NCBI GenBank assembly: GCA_025454955.1
Contig: JALONL010000012.1
Span: 62,001 to 126,000, forward strand
DNA: 64,000 bases
Source of the DNA: Bacteroidia bacterium
Lineage (GTDB): Bacteria; Bacteroidota; Bacteroidia; Palsa-965
Reading direction: 5' to 3'
Notes under the pieces: model-generated
The model's input: only the letters and a program-made list of their open reading frames with translations
The model's database searches: none
Told to the model about the DNA's origin: nothing
In this document: positions 1-7,094 of the stretch, in pieces
Position numbering within the stretch: the stretch's first letter is position 1
How the letters are laid out: each line of letters starts with the position of its first letter
Made by a program: the position numbers and the translations under genes

Positions 1-180
1 GTAAGTAAACGAAACTGCATGAGGATTTACCTCTTCCACCCGCACTTCATAAAAACCGGGCAACACAATACGCGGCGGTTTCACCCAGCCACTGCTGAAA
101 TAATACCAGCCGCGCTCCAGCACATTTTCGTCAAGCTCGTTGCGAAAATTATCTAAACTGAGTGCTTCGTTATCGTCCAT
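1..180 (-). CDS. N-terminus of a SWIM-type zinc-finger-like protein (partial, runs off the left edge)
   Basis: The ATG is at 178-180 and 60 residues are visible before the window ends. The segment ERGWYYFSSGWVKPP followed by a short beta-rich stretch (FYEVRVEEV) resembles the N-terminal part of SWIM zinc-finger proteins, which precedes the CxCx(n)CxH metal site. That metal site would lie outside the window, so the assignment rests on this N-terminal pattern only. The gene begins 19 nt after the stop of the HigA-like gene on the same strand, so it could be read through from the higBA promoter. The function of such standalone bacterial SWIM proteins is generally unknown. Confidence 0.5.
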   Translation of the reverse strand, partial: MDDNEALSLDNFRNELDENVLERGWYYFSSGWVKPPRIVLPGFYEVRVEEVNPHAVSFTY

Positions 181-199
181 TCAATTCCACTAAAATGGC

Positions 200-718
200 C
201 TAATACGCTTTAATCAGCACTTCGGCCGGTATAGCCAGAGCTTTGCTCAAACGGCGGATCATTTCGAGGGTAAGTTTGCGCTTACGGTTAAGCACTTCGC
301 TCAGGTGGCTTTTGCTGCCCACTAATTTGGCAAGGTCGTTTTGCTTCAAACCCAGTTGCTCCATTCTGAATTGAATGGCTTCCACCGGATCGGGCATATC
401 AATAGGGAAATGCTGGTTTTCGTAGTGCTCTACGAGAATGCCAAGCACTTCAAGTTCATCACCTTCTGCGGAGCCCGGTTTTGCATCAAAAATTTCTTCC
501 AGGCGGGCAAGCGCACGCTGGTAATCGGCTTCGGTTTTTATGGGCTTCATCATGGCAAAATCATTTCCGGGTATTGATTGAGGCCTGCTTTTCTCTTTTG
601 AATACATACCTCCCGGCCAATACCCCATACCGGCATATTCTGCACGAACAGCAATAACACCGCAAAAAACCTGCGCCTGTACTTTCTGCTGCCCGCTCTT
701 ATTTTTCTTACCCTTCAT
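200..718 (-). CDS. higA: HigA-like antitoxin, XRE-family helix-turn-helix protein, with unusual N-terminal extension
   Basis: The conserved part begins at the methionine at 551-553 (MKPIKTEADYQRALARLEEI). It continues through a central acidic helix region to a C-terminal XRE helix-turn-helix (LKQNDLAKLVGSKSHLSEVL) and ends with IPAEVLIKAY, which is the organisation of HigA-type antitoxins of about 117 residues. The antitoxin should bind and neutralise the adjacent HigB-like RNase and repress the pair by binding DNA. The frame stays open upstream through about 55 further residues with a Lys-rich start and a YWPGGMYS segment that I do not recognise. A GGAGG motif 8 nt before the ATG at 716-718, rare in Bacteroidota, is why I chose that start. 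Alternatives are 731-733 and 551-553. Toxin-before-antitoxin order is typical of higBA. The family call is firm; the start is not. Confidence 0.75.
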   Translation of the reverse strand: MKGKKNKSGQQKVQAQVFCGVIAVRAEYAGMGYWPGGMYSKEKSRPQSIPGNDFAMMKPIKTEADYQRALARLEEIFDAKPGSAEGDELEVLGILVEHYENQHFPIDMPDPVEAIQFRMEQLGLKQNDLAKLVGSKSHLSEVLNRKRKLTLEMIRRLSKALAIPAEVLIKAY

Positions 719-804
719 AAATAAATCCTCCATTTAATTGTAATACTACCCCTTCAATTTAATTGCACCCCAGACGGTTTAATACAACTCCTCCCAAACC
801 ATGT

Positions 805-1098
805 TCAAACCGTTCGCGCATCAATCTTATCATACATGGCATGTGTACCCACAAAGCGTATCCACACCATTTTATATGCATAATTGATTTTTACAATCAG
901 CCTGTAATGATTTCCTTTAATGTTAAACACCACCCGGTTATCTTCCAGAATACTGGCCGAAGGATAGGCCTTCTTAATATCGCCCGGTCCTTCCCAGTTT
1001 GCATGTTCAGCTTCCTGATACCATGACTTTAACGCCTGCTCTGTAATACTGTGTTTACTCCAGAACTCTCTCAATGTTCGTTTTGCTACCACTCTCAT
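805..1098 (-). CDS. higB: HigB-like toxin, RelE-superfamily mRNA interferase
   Basis: This 97-residue basic protein opens with MRVVAKRTLREFWSKHS, has the central segment ILEDNRVVFNIKGNHYRLIVKINY and ends with VWIRFVGTHAMYDKIDA. That is the pattern of the HigB_toxin family, which are ribosome-dependent or free mRNA-cleaving toxins of type II toxin-antitoxin systems. The closing FVGTHAxYDKID motif is highly characteristic. It lies upstream of the HigA-like gene on the same strand, in the expected toxin-first order. The spacing to the conserved antitoxin core is unusually long, about 250 nt. Expression is probably controlled by the promoter and palindrome just upstream (1113-1145). No truncation is visible, so the toxin is likely functional. 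Confidence 0.88.
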   Translation of the reverse strand: MRVVAKRTLREFWSKHSITEQALKSWYQEAEHANWEGPGDIKKAYPSASILEDNRVVFNIKGNHYRLIVKINYAYKMVWIRFVGTHAMYDKIDARTV

Positions 1099-1112
1099 TT
1101 TCTTCCATACTT

Positions 1113-1145
1113 CAAAAGTACAACATTTCCCAAATTGGGAACAAA
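1113..1145 (-). promoter_or_regulatory. higBA promoter with an operator palindrome between the boxes
   Basis: On the minus strand TACTTTTG (1113-1120) matches the Bacteroidota -7 box TAnnTTTG, and TTTG (1142-1145) is a -33 box 21 nt upstream. Between them lies a 15-bp palindrome TTCCCAAATTGGGAA (1127-1141), with perfect 7-bp arms around one central base. Its position between the boxes, directly upstream of higB, fits an operator bound by HigA for autorepression. The motif is seen directly; its binding by HigA is inference. Confidence 0.6.
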
Positions 1146-1258
1146 TTTTTTCATCTCTTTTTTTCCTATCCTTCTATTTTCAAAAAGGGCTGCAAACGTA
1201 CAACGGTTTTTTAAAAATCCAAATGTATTTTGTCGCACTGGTTATCAACCACATATAA

Positions 1259-1288
1259 AGCCGCCGTATTCTTTAGAATACGGCGGCT
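1259..1288 (-). terminator. Hairpin terminator after the paaJ-like thiolase
   Basis: A perfect 14-bp inverted repeat (AGCCGCCGTATTCT at 1259-1272 and its complement at 1275-1288) with a minimal loop sits 28 nt past the thiolase stop. On the minus strand it is followed by a short T-rich tract (TTTATAT). It separates the thiolase from the divergent higBA promoter region. Confidence 0.7.
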
Positions 1289-1316
1289 GCACAAAAAATA
1301 AGTTTTCAACAGCTCT

Positions 1317-2522
1317 TCACGCCCGCTCTATCACCACGGCATATCCCTGCCCTACACCTATGCACATGGTTACCACCGCATAACGTTTTTGCTGCTCCTG
1401 TAGTTCAATGGCAGCCGAGGTAAGAATACGTGCTCCGCTCATTCCCAGCGGATGGCCAATGGCTATTGCACCGCCGTTCGGATTTACGCGGGCATCGTCG
1501 TCGGCTATGCCCCAGGCGCGGAGGCAGGCGAGGCTTTGTGCGGCAAATGCTTCGTTGAGTTCTATCAGGTCAATATCGTTCCAGGTGAGGCCGGCTTTTT
1601 TGAGTGCCGTGTTGGCGGCTGTAACCGGGCCAATGCCCATAATGCGCGGCTCTACGCCGCTTACACCCATAGACACAATGCGCGCCAGCGGTGTAAGATT
1701 GTTGGCAGCAATGGCCGTTTCGGAGGCAAGCAGCAGGGCGGCGGCTCCGTCGTTCAGACCCGAGGCGTTGCCGGCGGTTACGGTGCCGTCTTTGCGAAAC
1801 GAGGGTTTGAGGGCTGCAAGGCCTTCGAGGGTGGTTTTGGGCTTTATAAATTCGTCTTGTGCGAAAACCAGTGTATCGCCTTTTTTCTGCGGTATGCTTA
1901 CGGGCACAATTTCTTTGGCAAAACGCCCCCGTGCCTGTGCGGCGGCGGCTTTCTGCTGCGAACGCAGGGCAAATGCGTCCTGATCGGCGCGGCTTATGCT
2001 GTCGCGGTCGGCCAGGTTTTCGGCGGTTTCGCCCATAGCGTCGGTACCGTATTGTTCTTTCATTTTAGGGTTAATGAACCGCCAGCCGAAACTGGAGTCA
2101 AACAACTGCGCATCGCGGCCGTAGGGGGTTGATGTTTTCGACATAATCCACGGCCCGCGGGTCATGTTTTCCACGCCTCCGGCCACAATCAGTTCGGCAT
2201 CGCCGCACATAATTACGCGCGCCGCCGCCATGGAAGACGAAAGGCCCGACGCACAAAGCCGGTTTACGGTTTCGCCCGGCACGGTTACCGGCATTCCGGC
2301 CAGCAAAAGTGCCATGCGGGCCACGTTACGGTTGTCTTCGCCCGCCTGATTGGCGCAACCCAGCAGCACATCGCCAATTTGCTGCGGATCCAGACCCGGG
2401 TGACGGGCCATAAGTTCGCGCAGTACATGGGCTGCCAGATCATCGGTACGCACGGCCGCCAGTGTGCCGGCAAAATTGCCAACCGGGGTGCGAACTCCGT
2501 CTATTATATAGGCTGATTTCAT
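1317..2522 (-). CDS. paaJ: 3-oxoadipyl-CoA/acetyl-CoA thiolase (PaaJ/PcaF type)
   Basis: A complete 401-residue thiolase. The nucleophilic cysteine is C90 in TVNRLCASGL. The C-terminal catalytic His and Cys lie in GHPLGMSG and CIGVGQG, and NEAFAAQ is also present. Segments such as LGCANQAGEDNRNVARMA, WRFINPKM and VNPNGGAIAIGHPLGMSG follow the PaaJ/PcaF subgroup, which cleaves 3-oxoadipyl-CoA to succinyl-CoA and acetyl-CoA at the end of phenylacetate or beta-ketoadipate degradation. A general 3-ketoacyl-CoA thiolase of beta-oxidation remains possible, because the other phenylacetate catabolic genes are not adjacent. The only related gene nearby is the paaI-like thioesterase at 6239-6670. It is distinct from the second thiolase at 58813-59991, which sits in a fatty-acid operon. 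It is transcribed alone, with its own promoter and terminator. Confidence 0.9.
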   Translation of the reverse strand: MKSAYIIDGVRTPVGNFAGTLAAVRTDDLAAHVLRELMARHPGLDPQQIGDVLLGCANQAGEDNRNVARMALLLAGMPVTVPGETVNRLCASGLSSSMAAARVIMCGDAELIVAGGVENMTRGPWIMSKTSTPYGRDAQLFDSSFGWRFINPKMKEQYGTDAMGETAENLADRDSISRADQDAFALRSQQKAAAAQARGRFAKEIVPVSIPQKKGDTLVFAQDEFIKPKTTLEGLAALKPSFRKDGTVTAGNASGLNDGAAALLLASETAIAANNLTPLARIVSMGVSGVEPRIMGIGPVTAANTALKKAGLTWNDIDLIELNEAFAAQSLACLRAWGIADDDARVNPNGGAIAIGHPLGMSGARILTSAAIELQEQQKRYAVVTMCIGVGQGYAVVIERA

Positions 2523-2542
2523 AAACAGTGTATAAAAGTCAG

Positions 2543-2550
2543 CAAAGGTA
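2543..2550 (-). promoter_or_regulatory. -7 box of the paaJ-like thiolase promoter
   Basis: TACCTTTG on the minus strand is an exact match to the Bacteroidota -7 consensus TAnnTTTG, 20 nt upstream of the ATG. No clear TTG was found at the right distance for the -33 box, so this is a partial promoter match. Confidence 0.4.
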
Positions 2551-2750
2551 ATGTCTTATGGCCGATAAGCCGAATTAATGCGTTTGCGCCGCCAAAACAT
2601 TAGCAACTTCCTAACGCCGGAGGCAATATTTAGTCCCCATCCGGAAATTCAAATCAGAACACTATAAAACGCCCCTTTGAAAAACCCGATTTTCTTCCGA
2701 TATTGCTTCCTGCTCAATACAACATTCCATTCCACATAAATGCATCTTGC

Positions 2751-5700
2751 ATGAAAAAAATCATCCGCATTTTTAGCCTGCTGCTCGTAAGTGCTGTTCC
2801 TGCCATGGCTCAGCAATCTTCAATTACAGTAGTAAGCCATTCCAACGGACAAACAGTGCTCCGCATGAACAGCGGTGCCGTGAGTTTTGACCAGGTTACC
2901 ACACCGCGCGGCAATGCAGTATTGCCCCATATCGGTGGCGGAACTCCGCTCCTGAAAGCCGGTGCGCCTGAGCTCGACAAACTCACCGCTTCTGTCATCA
3001 TCCCCGATCAGGGCCAGACAGAAATTGAAATTGTAAGCAGCACGGTGGAGGAATACAACAATATTGATGTGGCTCCCTCCAAAGGAAATTTCGACCGCAC
3101 CATCAACCCGGCTAACGTACCTTACACCTACAGCGAAGTATATTCGCGCAACGAATTTTTCCCCGCCTCCGATGTAGAACTCCGCGCACCCTACATTGCC
3201 CGCGATTTCCGCGGACAAACCGTAGTATTTCACCCCCTCCGCTACAACCCGGCCACACGCACACTGCGTGTGTATACCGAAATGGTAGTGAAAGTAAAAT
3301 CGGTGGCCGGAAAAGGTCTTAACGAACTCAGCCGCACCTCTTTCTCTGTTTCGCCCGAATTCCGCACCATCTACGGCCGCCAGTTTGCCAACTTCCCGCA
3401 GGTTACTTCTTCGTTCTACACACCCGTAGGCGAAACCGGCGAAATGCTTCTCATCGCGCCCGCCTCATACATGAGCACACTGCAACCGTTTATCGACTGG
3501 AAAATGCAGCGCGGCATTCAGGTGACCGCCGTTGATGTGGCCACCATTGGCAACAACGCCACCGCCATTAAAGCCTACATTGCCAACTTCTACAATACAC
3601 ACCCGCTTGCATTTGTTCTTCTTGCCGGCGATGCCGCACAGGTTACTCCTTCGCAAACCGCAGCAGGCCCTTCAGACAACGACTATGTGTATATCGTAGG
3701 CAGCGACCATTACCCCGATTGCTTCATCGGACGTTTCTCGGCCGAGAATACCACGCAACTGGCCACTATGGTAAACCGCACCATCAGCTACGAACGCAAT
3801 CCGGTAGTTGATACGCACTACGCACATTGCCTCGGCATTGCTTCCGACCAGGGCCCCGGCGATGATAACGAAATGGATTACGAGCACGAACGCAACATCG
3901 GCAACAGCCTGCTCACCTACACCTTTACCACTTTCCACGAAGTATATGACGGCTCACAGGGTGGCGGCGACGCGCCGGGCAATCCTACCGATGCCGATGT
4001 AACTCCGCTCGTAAACGCCGGCGTGGGCCTTATCAACTACACCGGCCACGGCTCGTCTTCGTCGTTTTCCACCACTGGCTTCTCCAGCACCGAAGTCGAT
4101 CAGCTTACCAATACCGATGTGTGGCCGTTCATCATTTCGGTAGCTTGCGTAAACGGCGACTTTGTAAACAACACCTGCTTCGCCGAACATTGGATCCGCG
4201 CCAAACATCCTACTACCGACGTGCCCACCGGCGCTGTGGCAGTTATCATGTCAACCATTAACCAAAGCTGGAATCCGCCCATGGAAGGCCAGGACGAGAT
4301 GAACGATATCCTCATCGAAACATACTCGTCGAACATCAAACGCAGCTTTGGCGGCATTACCATGAACGGCTGCATGAAAATGAACGATACCTACGGCGGT
4401 GGCGGCGAAGACATGACCGATACATGGACCATCTTCGGCGATCCTTCGGTAATGGTGCGTACAAAAGACGCGTCCACCATGACCGTTACACACGCGCCCA
4501 GCATGATTCTCGGTGCCACTTCATTTACTGCTGCCTGCAACGTAAACGATGCTATTGTTACACTCTGGCAGGCCGGTCAGATTCTTGGCTCGGGTGTGGT
4601 AAGCGGCGGCAACGTTACAGTAAACTTTGCATCGCCTGTTGCTTCTCCCGCGCAGGTTACGCTCACCGCCGTGGCATTCAACTACGTGCCGTATCAGGGT
4701 CCGGTAAACGTAATTCCTCCTGCCGGCCCGTATGTGCAGAACACATTGGTAACGGTAAACGATCCCACCGGCAACAACAACAACCTGGCCGATTTCAGCG
4801 AAACCATTACACTCGATGTGACCCTGCAAAATATTGGTGTGGCCTCGGCCGGTAACGTTACCGCGGTACTCAGCACCAGCGATGCCAACGTAACCATTAC
4901 CGACAATACCGAGAACTACGGCAACATGAACGCCAGCGCCACACAACTGCAGGCCAATGCCTACGGACTCACCATTGCCAACAACGTTGCCGACCAGCAC
5001 ATCGTTCCGTTTACCCTCACCATTACCGATGCGGCATCGAACTCGTGGACATCAAACTTCAACCTTACCCTGCAGGCACCGGTACTTACCACCGGCTCAC
5101 TCGGCATCAACGACCCGCTGGGCAATGGCAACAATGCAATGGATGCCGGCGAAACGTTCAACGTACTTATTCCTACCGGAAACACAGGCCACAGCAACTC
5201 ACTCAACGCAACCGGCGTACTGAGCAGCACCAGCCCGTTCATTACCATAAACAACAACAACCTGCCGCTGGGTGTAATCAACATCAACGGCAGCATTAAC
5301 GCCATATTCAGTGTTACGCTTTCGTCTTCGGCTTCCATTGGTGCCGCAGTTGACCTGAGCTACACGGTTACCGCAGGCAGTTATTCGGCCACGGCCAATT
5401 ACCAGGAGTTTGTGGGCATTGCCACCGAAACATTCGAAAGCAATTCATACACACAATTCCCGTGGACACTGGCCGGCAACCTGCCGTGGATTACCACCAC
5501 CGACAACGCCCTCGACGGAATTTACTGCTCGAAATCAGGCGCAATTGCCAACTCACAAACTTCTGAAATGGCCATTACCGCCAACGTACTGGCCAACGAC
5601 AGCATCGCGTTCTGGTATGCAGTATCGTCGGAAGCCACTTACGACTTCCTGAAATTCTACATCGACAATCAGATGGTGGGAAGCTGGAGCGGCGCTGTAA

Positions 5701-6119
5701 ACTGGTCGTACATTGCATTCCCGGTAACTGCCGGTGTACACTCCTTCCGCTGGGTTTACGAAAAAGACTATGTGTATTCCGACGGACAGGACTGCGCCTG
5801 GGTTGACAACGTAACCTTCCCTCCTGCCCAGCTTAACGTGGGCATCAGCGAATTGCCCGGCACCAATGTACTGAGCATGTATCCCAACCCGGCTGCCGAA
5901 GCCGTTACATTTACCTGGAATGCCGCTCAAACCGGCATGGTAGAAATGACCGTGTTTGATGCCTCGGGCCGCTTGGTGGCTTCGCCACTCAGCCGCAGCG
6001 TATTTACTGCCGGCGAACAACGTATTGTATGGTCAACCGAAAATCTGAACAGCGGCGTGTATTTCGTTCGCTTTACGGTTGACGGAAAAACCAGTGTTTC
6101 AAAACTGGTGAAGCAATAA
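2751..6119 (+). CDS. Secreted gingipain-like cysteine protease (peptidase family C25) with T9SS sorting domain
   Basis: The ATG at 2751 gives a signal peptide (MKKIIRIFSLLLVSAVPAMAQ) and a protein of 1122 residues. A propeptide-like region is followed by a C25 catalytic domain at about residues 225-570. The catalytic pair is visible: H433 in NYTGHGSSSS and C466 in ISVACVNGDF. Two repeated immunoglobulin-like modules follow at about 650-900 (each beginning VNDPTGNNNN or INDPLGNGNN, an aspartate/asparagine-rich, possibly calcium-binding strand). Then come a jelly-roll-like module and a type A T9SS sorting domain from about 1040 (SMYPNPAAEAV to the end). It should be exported by Sec, carried across the outer membrane by T9SS, and act at the cell surface or outside on proteins. 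The Arg or Lys specificity of true gingipains cannot be predicted here. It is a single gene with its own terminator. Confidence 0.92.
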   Translation: MKKIIRIFSLLLVSAVPAMAQQSSITVVSHSNGQTVLRMNSGAVSFDQVTTPRGNAVLPHIGGGTPLLKAGAPELDKLTASVIIPDQGQTEIEIVSSTVEEYNNIDVAPSKGNFDRTINPANVPYTYSEVYSRNEFFPASDVELRAPYIARDFRGQTVVFHPLRYNPATRTLRVYTEMVVKVKSVAGKGLNELSRTSFSVSPEFRTIYGRQFANFPQVTSSFYTPVGETGEMLLIAPASYMSTLQPFIDWKMQRGIQVTAVDVATIGNNATAIKAYIANFYNTHPLAFVLLAGDAAQVTPSQTAAGPSDNDYVYIVGSDHYPDCFIGRFSAENTTQLATMVNRTISYERNPVVDTHYAHCLGIASDQGPGDDNEMDYEHERNIGNSLLTYTFTTFHEVYDGSQGGGDAPGNPTDADVTPLVNAGVGLINYTGHGSSSSFSTTGFSSTEVDQLTNTDVWPFIISVACVNGDFVNNTCFAEHWIRAKHPTTDVPTGAVAVIMSTINQSWNPPMEGQDEMNDILIETYSSNIKRSFGGITMNGCMKMNDTYGGGGEDMTDTWTIFGDPSVMVRTKDASTMTVTHAPSMILGATSFTAACNVNDAIVTLWQAGQILGSGVVSGGNVTVNFASPVASPAQVTLTAVAFNYVPYQGPVNVIPPAGPYVQNTLVTVNDPTGNNNNLADFSETITLDVTLQNIGVASAGNVTAVLSTSDANVTITDNTENYGNMNASATQLQANAYGLTIANNVADQHIVPFTLTITDAASNSWTSNFNLTLQAPVLTTGSLGINDPLGNGNNAMDAGETFNVLIPTGNTGHSNSLNATGVLSSTSPFITINNNNLPLGVININGSINAIFSVTLSSSASIGAAVDLSYTVTAGSYSATANYQEFVGIATETFESNSYTQFPWTLAGNLPWITTTDNALDGIYCSKSGAIANSQTSEMAITANVLANDSIAFWYAVSSEATYDFLKFYIDNQMVGSWSGAVNWSYIAFPVTAGVHSFRWVYEKDYVYSDGQDCAWVDNVTFPPAQLNVGISELPGTNVLSMYPNPAAEAVTFTWNAAQTGMVEMTVFDASGRLVASPLSRSVFTAGEQRIVWSTENLNSGVYFVRFTVDGKTSVSKLVKQ

Positions 6120-6141
6120 TTAACCTTCCTTGAAACGAAAG

Positions 6142-6174
6142 TGGCTGTAAGCTTAATTGCTTGCAGCCATTTTT
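6142..6174 (+). terminator. Intrinsic terminator of the C25 protease gene
   Basis: An 11-bp stem (TGGCTGTAAGC at 6142-6152 with GCTTGCAGCCA at 6159-6169, one G-T pair) is followed by TTTTTGTTTTT. It lies 22 nt after the stop codon. Confidence 0.8.
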
Positions 6175-6238
6175 GTTTTTAAGCAGTGATGCGTGCGTTA
6201 AAAAAATCGTGCAGCGCATTTTTTTGATTGTACCGGAA

Positions 6239-6670
6239 TCAGGATTGTGCCGGAAACCATTCCCGATCGCTTCGGTAAACCGTGCCTTTAAAAAGGGCCA
6301 CGGTATTTCCGGCAGCGTTGCGTATGGTAATGTGGTAAATGGCAATTTTATTGGTAAGGCTCATTTCTTCGGCGGTAGCGGTAATTACTTCACCAGCTTT
6401 AAGCTGTTCGGTGTGCGAAATGGACGTTTCTACCGAAACCGACATGCGCCCGTGTGCATTGGCCGCAAACGCCAGCGCACTGTCGGCCAGCGAATAGGTG
6501 ATGCCGCCGTGTGCAATGCCAAAGCCGTTTGTCATTTCGGGACGCACAGTCATGCGCAGCACGCAATGGCCGGGTGCTACTTTCACACGCTCAATGCCAA
6601 GCCACTGGCTGAATGCATCGCCGTTATACATTTTATCCACTACGTGGCGGGCAAGTTCGGGCTGTTCCAT
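6239..6670 (-). CDS. paaI: PaaI-like hotdog-fold acyl-CoA thioesterase
   Basis: A 143-residue single hotdog domain. The signature HGG is at residues 54-56 (GIAHGGITYSLADSA), with D63 in the position of the catalytic aspartate of PaaI-type thioesterases. The C-terminal IRNAAGNTVALFKGTVYR also fits the family. PaaI hydrolyses stalled hydroxyphenylacetyl-CoA and related thioesters and protects the CoA pool during phenylacetate degradation. Here the gene is alone, on the same strand as the PaaJ-like thiolase but separated from it by the protease gene, so a more general thioesterase role is possible. An intrinsic-terminator-like hairpin ends only a few bases upstream of its ATG. Confidence 0.85.
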   Translation of the reverse strand: MEQPELARHVVDKMYNGDAFSQWLGIERVKVAPGHCVLRMTVRPEMTNGFGIAHGGITYSLADSALAFAANAHGRMSVSVETSISHTEQLKAGEVITATAEEMSLTNKIAIYHITIRNAAGNTVALFKGTVYRSDREWFPAQS

Positions 6671-6681
6671 GCGTTAAAGAT

Positions 6682-6709
6682 AAAAATCCCGGAGCTTTTG
6701 GCTCCGGGA
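6682..6709 (-). terminator. Terminator-like hairpin immediately upstream of the paaI start codon
   Basis: Reading the minus strand, TCCCGGAGC (6701-6709) pairs with GCTCCGGGA (6687-6695) and is followed by TTTTTATC, ending about 10 nt before the paaI ATG at 6668-6670. It could end transcripts arriving from the VWA gene further upstream, or act as an attenuator in the paaI leader. Confidence 0.6.
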
Positions 6710-6968
6710 AATGTGCGTGAAAGAGCATGGCCCGGTAATCTCAATTTATGCTTCACACACGGTTTCTTTTTGCTGTGGCAATAAAAATCGCTTCACCGCA
6801 GTTGAAAAACTGTGGCTTTTAATTATTAATACCTGGAATAGAAAAAAGTCACCGCGGGAGGGAAAATTTTTCGGGTTTCTTTCCTTTTGGGGCTACTGCT
6901 GTTTGGAAGAAAATATTTTTCTTCAAAAAAATATTGAAGAGTAAATTGAACCTAAACCAGTCAATGGT
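6710..6968. other. Intergenic stretch without a recognised gene
   Basis: About 260 bp of A+T-rich sequence between the hairpin and the MITE-like element. Only short weak inverted repeats (for example around 6907-6940) are visible. No convincing ORF, promoter or RNA was recognised. Confidence 0.5.
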
Positions 6969-6970
6969 TA

Positions 6971-7094
6971 GAACTCATCTCAAAATTACTTTTCGAGATT
7001 TTTCCAAGTATTTTTCGCTATGGCGAGCATCTTTTCGCAGGGCATAGTTGGCGACTCTGTCCAAGATCCGGAAGTGTAATTTTGAGATGAGTTC
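6971..7094. mobile_element. MITE-like element, 124 bp, 19-bp perfect terminal inverted repeats and TA target duplication
   Basis: GAACTCATCTCAAAATTAC (6971-6989) is repeated as its exact reverse complement at 7076-7094, and TA flanks both ends (6969-6970 and 7095-7096). The interior is non-coding. Short length, perfect terminal repeats and a TA duplication fit a miniature element mobilised in trans by an IS630/Tc1-type transposase. That family assignment is inference from the TA site only, and no transposase is present in the window. The right end supplies the stop codon of the neighbouring VWA gene. Confidence 0.75.
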
